The notes beneath the pieces are model-generated. The model had not been told where the DNA came from. It did no database searches and saw nothing but the letters and a program-made list of their open reading frames with translations. A stretch of 64,000 nucleotides of DNA from Anthoceros angustus (lineage: Eukaryota; Streptophyta; Anthocerotopsida; Anthocerotales; Anthocerotaceae), in assembly GCA_010909165.1 (NCBI GenBank), contig MU008159.1, positions 1,364,001 to 1,428,000 on the forward strand. Reading direction: 5' to 3'. Positions within the stretch are counted from its first letter, which is position 1. The number at the start of each line of letters is the position of its first letter. Below are positions 57,749-64,000 of this stretch, one piece after another. Both the position numbers and the translations under genes were made by a program.

Positions 57749-59450
57749 AATTGGCGCCACCGAGATGGAGGAAGGGCAGATTGTACTTGCCCCACACATT
57801 AGGAAGACAAGATCCGGGGCAAGAGCAAAAGGAGGGCGAGGGAGCCAATCCACAAGGAACACGCCGCCACCCCAGGATAAGGACTAGAATGGTCAAAGAC
57901 CATAAATGTTGAGTAGGAAAATAGAAGGATAGGTGTGTCGACATCCTTTAAGGATGATCTTAGGTGAAGTTAGAATAGAATTTACCAAGGATAAGATTAG
58001 ATGCCAGCCTTAAATGTCAAGGTAAAATAGAATATTGGAAAAGGTGACTGCAGAGGGTCACCCAAGGGAGGTTGTATGTGGAAGGCCTCCTATAAGAGGA
58101 GGAGGATTTCACAAAGTAAAGTATCACGCCTTGCGCCCATACTCGAGTCCTTTGCCATTACAGGAATTGGCCTGTGAGCCAACGCAGCGTCGGGTAGAGA
58201 GGAAGTCGCGGTCTGAGTGCTTGGTGGAGGACTTGCTCGCAAGTGCCTAAACGAGTTGCTCCCTTGTGAATGGTTGCTGTGAAATTGCTTTGCTTTGGGT
58301 GTGTGGCAATGCCTGTCCCTCGCTTGAGGGTAGACCATGTGAAAGACTCGGAGGTTCGCTCTGGTGTCAAACTCATAGCAACCGCCCAAGGAAGAACTTG
58401 CCGGTGGAGACCGACCTGTGCCAGCCGAAGGGCGAGTCGCCAAGAAGCCCGAATCGAGGTTAGAATAGGAGGAAGAGGATGAGGAGATGAGTAGAGGATT
58501 AGAGTGTAGGTGTTAGTGGAAGGCCACAGTGAGCCTAAGGGACGAATCCCAACTGCAAGTAAAAGAGCGCCCCGAGTGGAGAAGAGTGGTCTTAGAAGTA
58601 GGGACGAAATTGCGGTGTGGATCGGGGGTCCACAGGCGCCCGTGATAGGCTCGCTAAGGGACCTGCAATTGTGTTGTGTCGTCTGTAGGTCGAGGATTGG
58701 TGAGCAAGCAAGTGTGGTGCAGAAGAGGGTGAGTAGAGGGCGCCTTGCTCGCTTAGAAGGCTGAGAAGTTGTGTCTCGCAGTAGCGATCGGTCATCGCAA
58801 GGCCTCGAACTTTCACACAAGTCTCATGGGACGAAACCCAACGACGGCTTTAACAAAGTGGCAAGTGGGTACGCAGAGTGGGAGGATCTCGGAGCCCGGT
58901 TTTCCCTACGATAGACGAGACAGCTCTACTGACGCCATGAGGGGCGGTGACACCGCCTCCAACCTTTGCAAAGGATCCTTGATGGCCATCAACAGATTTC
59001 TAGTTGTGCACCAAGATGGAGACATGAACACACGCCTGTGGTGCTAACTACCACCCACGCCCATTTAGGTTTCCGACGGAAGCTAGCTCCAGATACGCCA
59101 ACATGTCCACATACATGGCATAAGGTAGCAGGAGAGCGCCAGTGTGCATGTTTCACTGAAGATGTGCTCGCCACAGAGGATGACCAAGAGAAAGGTAGTA
59201 GCGTGAAGAGGGCAAGGTGGTGACATTTAAAGCGGACCACCACCTTCTACCACTTGTGCCCCAGCCACATCGGGTTGCGGATGAGGATCTTGAATTTCAA
59301 CGCTTTACATGTGACAAACCAAACATGGCTTTGATGGTCACCAACAAAGGACGATTGACGGTAAATGCAATGAGTGTGAAGTCGAGGCTACCGCGCCATA
59401 GAGGAGCGAATGCTAAGTTTGTTTTCATGTCTCCTAAGGGCTGGAAACTT
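57749..59450. other. Repeat-rich region without identified gene
   Basis: Short frames on both strands only. The strip CATGGGACGAAACCCAACGACG (58,827-58,848) plus AGAGTGGGAGGATCTCGG (58,879) resembles, in reverse orientation, the LTR-like region at 34,600-34,690, so an LTR end of the same gypsy family may be here. A CCTATAAGAGG strip at 58,089 could be a TATA element. Confidence 0.4.
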
Positions 59451-61064
59451 TGATGACGGCGACGCCATAGTGACGCCGAGTCGCCACCCTAGCATGGTGC
59501 CGACGGCGTGAATACATTATACGCTCGCCATGTGACGCGATGATTGGTGGAGAGCGTAATGGGAGTCTCGAACGATGGACATCATTATCTAGGAGAACGG
59601 AATTGGCATATATATGGCAAATTCACATACTGACGGTCCTTCATTCATGGCATAATGAAAGGGGCATTTAGTTTGCTTGAATGGCTCTCACGCCACCCAC
59701 CGCCCTTGCACAATGGTGTAGATGTTGATATAGATTATTACCAAACAAGGAATGGCCCGGCTCAAACGACCTTCTCGACATGGCATGTTTTCTTCCATGC
59801 CATGAGTTTTCAATTATTCTAATGGCTTGCACCCACCTTCCTTGGACCATGGTGGAGGGGAGAATTTTATTTGAGAGAAAGGGAACCATTGTCCTTGGTT
59901 CATGGCAAGTTGTAAGATGGCCATGACCTTGTCATGGCATGGCACTTCCTTGGTCATCGCCACTCAAATCGCATTGCAAACACTTGTCCTTGGGTCACGA
60001 AATGGTCATAAAAACCGGGACTATATATGGCATGCATGGAGGAATGGCATACGTGGACAAGGAAGGTTTGTGCAGTGCACAAACACGGCAGCGGAAGGTG
60101 GCATGGCAAGGCAAGGAGCTAGTTGGCATGGCATGCCACGTAGTCCCCTTCTTCACCCCGCTGGTTTGGGACGTTGACTTTGAATATTTGTCTGAGGCTA
60201 TTCGCTAAAGCCTGCAACAAATCCCGACCATCCGTGCCTTGGATGTCGGTGCCCAAAAGGGCCTGGCAGGAGAGGAGGGGCCCATCGACACCGCTGCTAC
60301 GGCCGATAGTGAGAGGCCGAAGCCGGAAAATGGCCAAGAGCACGAGACCTACGGTGCCGACAAAGCAAGACAACGCTTGGATGGAAGCACTAAGGATGGT
60401 CCTAGCTGCAAGTGAGGTGGGCACGCATGTGGAGAATGCGGATTCGATCAAGTGGAGAGGGTGGATGATAATCGCGTGGAGCGGAGGCGGCGAGAGAGGT
60501 GCCGGGGCTGAGGGAGCAACTTCCAACAGAAGGGGAGTCTGCCAAAGAGGAGGACCGAGAGAAAGCGGCCGCAAGGGGAGTGGGTGTCTCTAATAGGTGG
60601 GAGCTACTGAGCCGCGCAGGAGAGAATCAAAACTGTGAGGAGGAATCGCCAGGCCGTGACATCCGGAGGGGAGGAGGAATTTGGCGTGAGTCCGAGAAAG
60701 AGGACTGGTGATCGGGAGGAGCATGGTGGTGCCGCCCAAGAGGCCGACCGTGGTCAAGAGAGAGAGGCCATTGGTCTTGTGGACCTTCCGCTCGGATGGC
60801 GGACAACCCCAACAACGTGGGAGGAGGATGCCTGTGGAGGGGAGGAAACTGCTGCCCTGGGAGTGGAGACTGCCCACCGGAGGAGGCGGTTGCGAGGCGG
60901 CCAAGGAACGCGTGCATATGATGGTCAGGAGGACGGTGAGGAGAAGGACACCAGTGGCAGCAATGATGGGGAAAGCGCGAGCGAGGAGGCATGTGGAGAT
61001 GGCGATGATGAGGTGGAGATGACATACCGACTACATTGCCACTACACCGAAATTGAGAATTGAT
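59451..61064. other. Low-complexity region, no supported gene
   Basis: CATGG-rich sequence (59,640-60,140) then GC-rich, purine-biased sequence. A frame at 60,635-61,063 is very rich in Glu, Gly, Asp and Arg (for example DGEEKDTSGSNDGESASEEA); it is open on the opposite strand too, so composition rather than selection probably keeps it open. Confidence 0.4.
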
Positions 61065-61344
61065 GGAGCTTGGCGTAAGCCACTAGACGACGCCATTGCC
61101 GTGTTGTGCAGCCGATGGGCGTGGTGGAGGTACATGGCCGTGAGCCGATGCATGGAGGTTGGGTGGAGAATGAGGAGTTGACTCACCGACGTGGTGATAT
61201 GTAGGACGTGAGCTCTAAGTGATGTGTGTGCATGACTGTGGAAGAAGGGGAAGGGAAAGTGGAAGGTGAAGGCCATGTCAGAAGGAAGGCACATACTAGT
61301 GGAGAGAAGGAAGATGGAGGAAAGGTGGCAAATGGGGGCGCCAC

Positions 61345-64000
61345 TGGCCAAGGATGTTGGAGGTCCGTGGCCCAAGGAGGGTCTGTGGCCCAAGTGAGGC
61401 CTGGCCCAAGAGAGGTCTGTGGCTCGAGAGAGGAGGATCTGTGGGAACATCTTGCGGGGTGGTGTATGAGGTCCTAGAAGAAAAGGGGTGAGTGAGTCGT
61501 TGTGTGAAGGTCTAGGAAGTGGTGAGCGAGTCCGGAAAACGCGAACGCGAGGAAGGTTGGGAATAAATTGTGGGGTCGAAATCGACGAGTGAGGTACCGC
61601 TGACGCGGCGTGGTGTGCATCCACCCTGAGCTCGGGTGTGAATCCACATGAGTGTGACTTGGTGTACATGTAAACTTGTGTGCATAGGACCATAGCCCTT
61701 AACGAGCGTAGCAGGGGAACCGGCGCCAATAGTCGATCGCGACACGCCGCGCGGTCGGGTGGGTCCCACCATTGGTCGGACCGCCCACCGCGATGGCCGA
61801 ACCCACCACGCGGTGGTTTAACCTTACCACGGTGGCGGAACCCACCACGGCGGTGGCGGAACCCACCACGCGGTGGCGGAACCCACCACGGCGGTGGCGG
61901 AACCCAATTACGTGGCGGAACCCACCACGGCGGGGCGAACCCACCACTGCGGTGGCGGAACCCACCACGGCGGTGGCGGAACCCACCGCGGTGGCCAAAA
62001 CCCACCACGGCGTGGCCGAACTTATCACGCCGTGGGGTTGAACACTAGTTGATTATGGTCGGGTAGGAATCATTGTAGGAGGACTAGAATCCATAGTTTT
62101 GGAACATCTTGACACAAAACCATTCCCTTGGGATCGAATCCTAGGACTATAACGACATAGAGGGTAAATGTGGCCTCCTTGCCTTTGGATGCCAAAACCA
62201 TTCCACAAAGGTGCCAGCCATGAGTCTCTACTGCCGAATTCAAGGTCGTTATTGAAAAGCTTTGTTTGCAAAGGCCCAAAGCAGTTGTCATTTACTCCTC
62301 TTGGTCGGACATACACTACGTGCACATACTTACCCATAATCACAACAATTTTCCACCACAACCTCGGCACTTTGGGAGCAAGTTTCATGTCCCATTGGTT
62401 ACTGTCAGACGTTACTCATGATGTATTATATTGCCCACATGGCACACCGCCTCAATGCGCCCATTAATGTGATTTTACCATTAATCATCGCCTTCCATCG
62501 ACCAAAGATTTCCTTGTGCATCCGTGGAGGAGGAGACAATAGACTATAGCAATCGCGGCAAACCAATCACCATACATGGTTTATTCCACTTTCAAGACGC
62601 GTGACTCGGCGACGTGAGCAGTGATTTGTCATGTCCGGGTCATGGAGGGCACCAAACCATACCCATCCATTCCACCGGCGCATAAGACAGATCATCGAGT
62701 TTTATTGCGATGCATGGGAAGTACAAGTAGTGATCAAGGATGAAGGACTTTCTTATCCCAATGTTTAATTACTTGAAGCATATGTCCCCACATTGTGAGG
62801 TATAAACCGTCCCTGTTCACACGACGACCGCCGTGCCCCGAGACCAAGACTGACGCGCCTCCATACCACAGTCCTGATGGCCGACGAGGGAGAGCAACCT
62901 CCCATCCATCATCCTCAATGGCCATCGCCGCTGATGTGGAATTGCAGCCCTTGTCCAATGGCCATCGCTGGTTTCCACCACTGTGCAACAATAATGTGCA
63001 CACACTTCAATGATCCATCAAATGCATACAGTCGCAAATGGAAGGTGGCGGTTTGACTTATGGATTCCACAAACACTTTAGCCTGCAGCATGGACTTGTA
63101 GGCGATCAGGCCAAAAAAAAGTGTATACATCCGGCGGCTCACACCAACCCCCACCCATACTGTGTGGTCACTGCACCATGCCCGCACCATGTGGAAGGAA
63201 CCACCGCCACCGAACGGCAAGTCCCCACGAGGAGATAGTGGAACGCAAAAGTTTGGGCAACCACAAAAGAGCCATGAGATGAACAAATTTGATTTTTTTT
63301 GGCTAAAAACGATTGAAGAGGGGTGTTGAGAATTTTCTCAAGAAGCTTGAGCTAGAGTTGTAGGATATTGTTAGGAAGGCAGCGAGGATATCCTGTGAAA
63401 AGAACGGGTCAAAACGACTTTGACGAAGGCAGAGGGCAACCAAAGGTTGGTAGGTCGACTACCACCGTAGGTCGCCACCCCACGCCGGTAGGCTGAGAAA
63501 GGGAGCGCATTACCGCATGTAAGTCGCGACTACCGTGGTAGGTCGACAATCTCGCTAAAAGGAAATTAGAATAGGGGATATCCACTATATATGCTCACCA
63601 ATAGGGAATAGATGAATAGGATTAATTAGAAGGTAATTGATCGGGATATGCATAGGGTAGGAAATAGGAAATTAGGAATTTAGGAATGGGAAACCCAATC
63701 TAGGGTTACGAGGCCTCCAGGTGGCAGACATCTAAAGAGGGCAAAGTGCGATTTTGGCGCTCCTCCTCCACTTCGCGACGGACTGAAGTTGGGACGTAAG
63801 GAGAAGGAGAAGAAAGTGAAGGAAGAGTGTAGATCCATCGCCATCGCCGCTGCCGCTCACACAAGAAGAAGAGACGCTGAGCCGAGGAAGAGAGAGAGCC
63901 CCACCGAGGGAGCGAAGAGGAAGACATCCAAAGATCCCGGAGCGTGGGAGTTTCGAGCTCGGCAACCGTGAGGAGCGCCAAATGCCTCAGAGGCGGAGTT
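61345..64000. repeat. Second copy of the large repeat family
   Basis: Collinear with 42,005-44,557 followed directly by 50,263-51,300, i.e. the family without the copia insertion. It contains the GGCCCAAG array, the 21-bp minisatellite, the TTTCATGTCCCATTGG strip (62,385), the uninterrupted CAGCCCTTGTCC target (62,945) and the TATATA strip (63,587). It reaches the window edge. Many small deletions compared with the first copy. Period between the two family copies is about 19.3 kb. Confidence 0.88.
61765..62035. repeat. 21-bp minisatellite (second locus)
   Basis: About 12 copies of the same CGGTGGCGGAACCCACCACGG unit as at 42.5 kb but with fewer and more variable units, including several shortened by 1-4 bases. 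Confidence 0.9.

Noticed and set aside
61031-62008. Minus-strand frame of 325 codons
   Set aside because: Same minisatellite effect at the second locus; the rest is compositionally biased without domain signatures.

Overview
This is eukaryotic nuclear DNA, most likely from a land plant. The genes have many exons separated by very short introns (about 40-300 bp, mostly 50-110 bp), there is a decayed plant-type PPR gene, and the centrin resembles that of green algae with flagella, which fits a plant with swimming sperm. Gene compactness plus CACTA, Ty1/copia and Ty3/gypsy debris fits a lycophyte such as Selaginella. The species is an inference; no marker in the window proves it.

Genic half (about 1-20.2 kb). 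A PLS-type PPR pseudogene (1.4-3.1 kb) and a broken SEN1/UPF1-like helicase (3.5-4.2 kb) precede a compact block of intact genes: DPH5 diphthine synthase (+), ALG6 ER glucosyltransferase (-, convergent with DPH5), a 98-aa mitochondrial-looking membrane protein (+, sharing a 149-bp divergent promoter with ALG6), an unrecognised membrane-anchored protein (+), the telomere protein STN1 (-), and two tandem USP-like paralogues (-) that flank an unrecognised multi-exon gene (-). Centrin (-) follows. Its start codon is alone in exon 1, and its middle exons carry five apparent single-base losses.

Duplicated and repeat half (20-64 kb). Centrin exon 1, intron 1 and upstream AT-rich DNA are duplicated in tandem (19.9-23.9 kb). 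Two non-autonomous CACTA transposons can be delimited exactly. One (25,146-30,897, target-site duplication CAT) carries an intron-containing piece of the DNA polymerase alpha gene. The other (38,106-41,591, target-site duplication ATG) carries unidentified host-like fragments. Between them lie parts of two Ty3/gypsy elements joined in opposite orientations. From 42 kb a large repeat family begins; it recurs at 61.3-64 kb. Its first copy is split by a Ty1/copia element (44,558-50,262, target-site duplication CCTTG) whose interior is inverted relative to its ends. The second family copy preserves the empty insertion site.

A theme runs through the window: local direct duplications of 0.1-2 kb whose copies differ mainly by small indels, often in homopolymers. 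This may be real repeat evolution, or an assembly artefact (merged haplotypes or low-quality contig ends). No RNA gene or CRISPR array was found.
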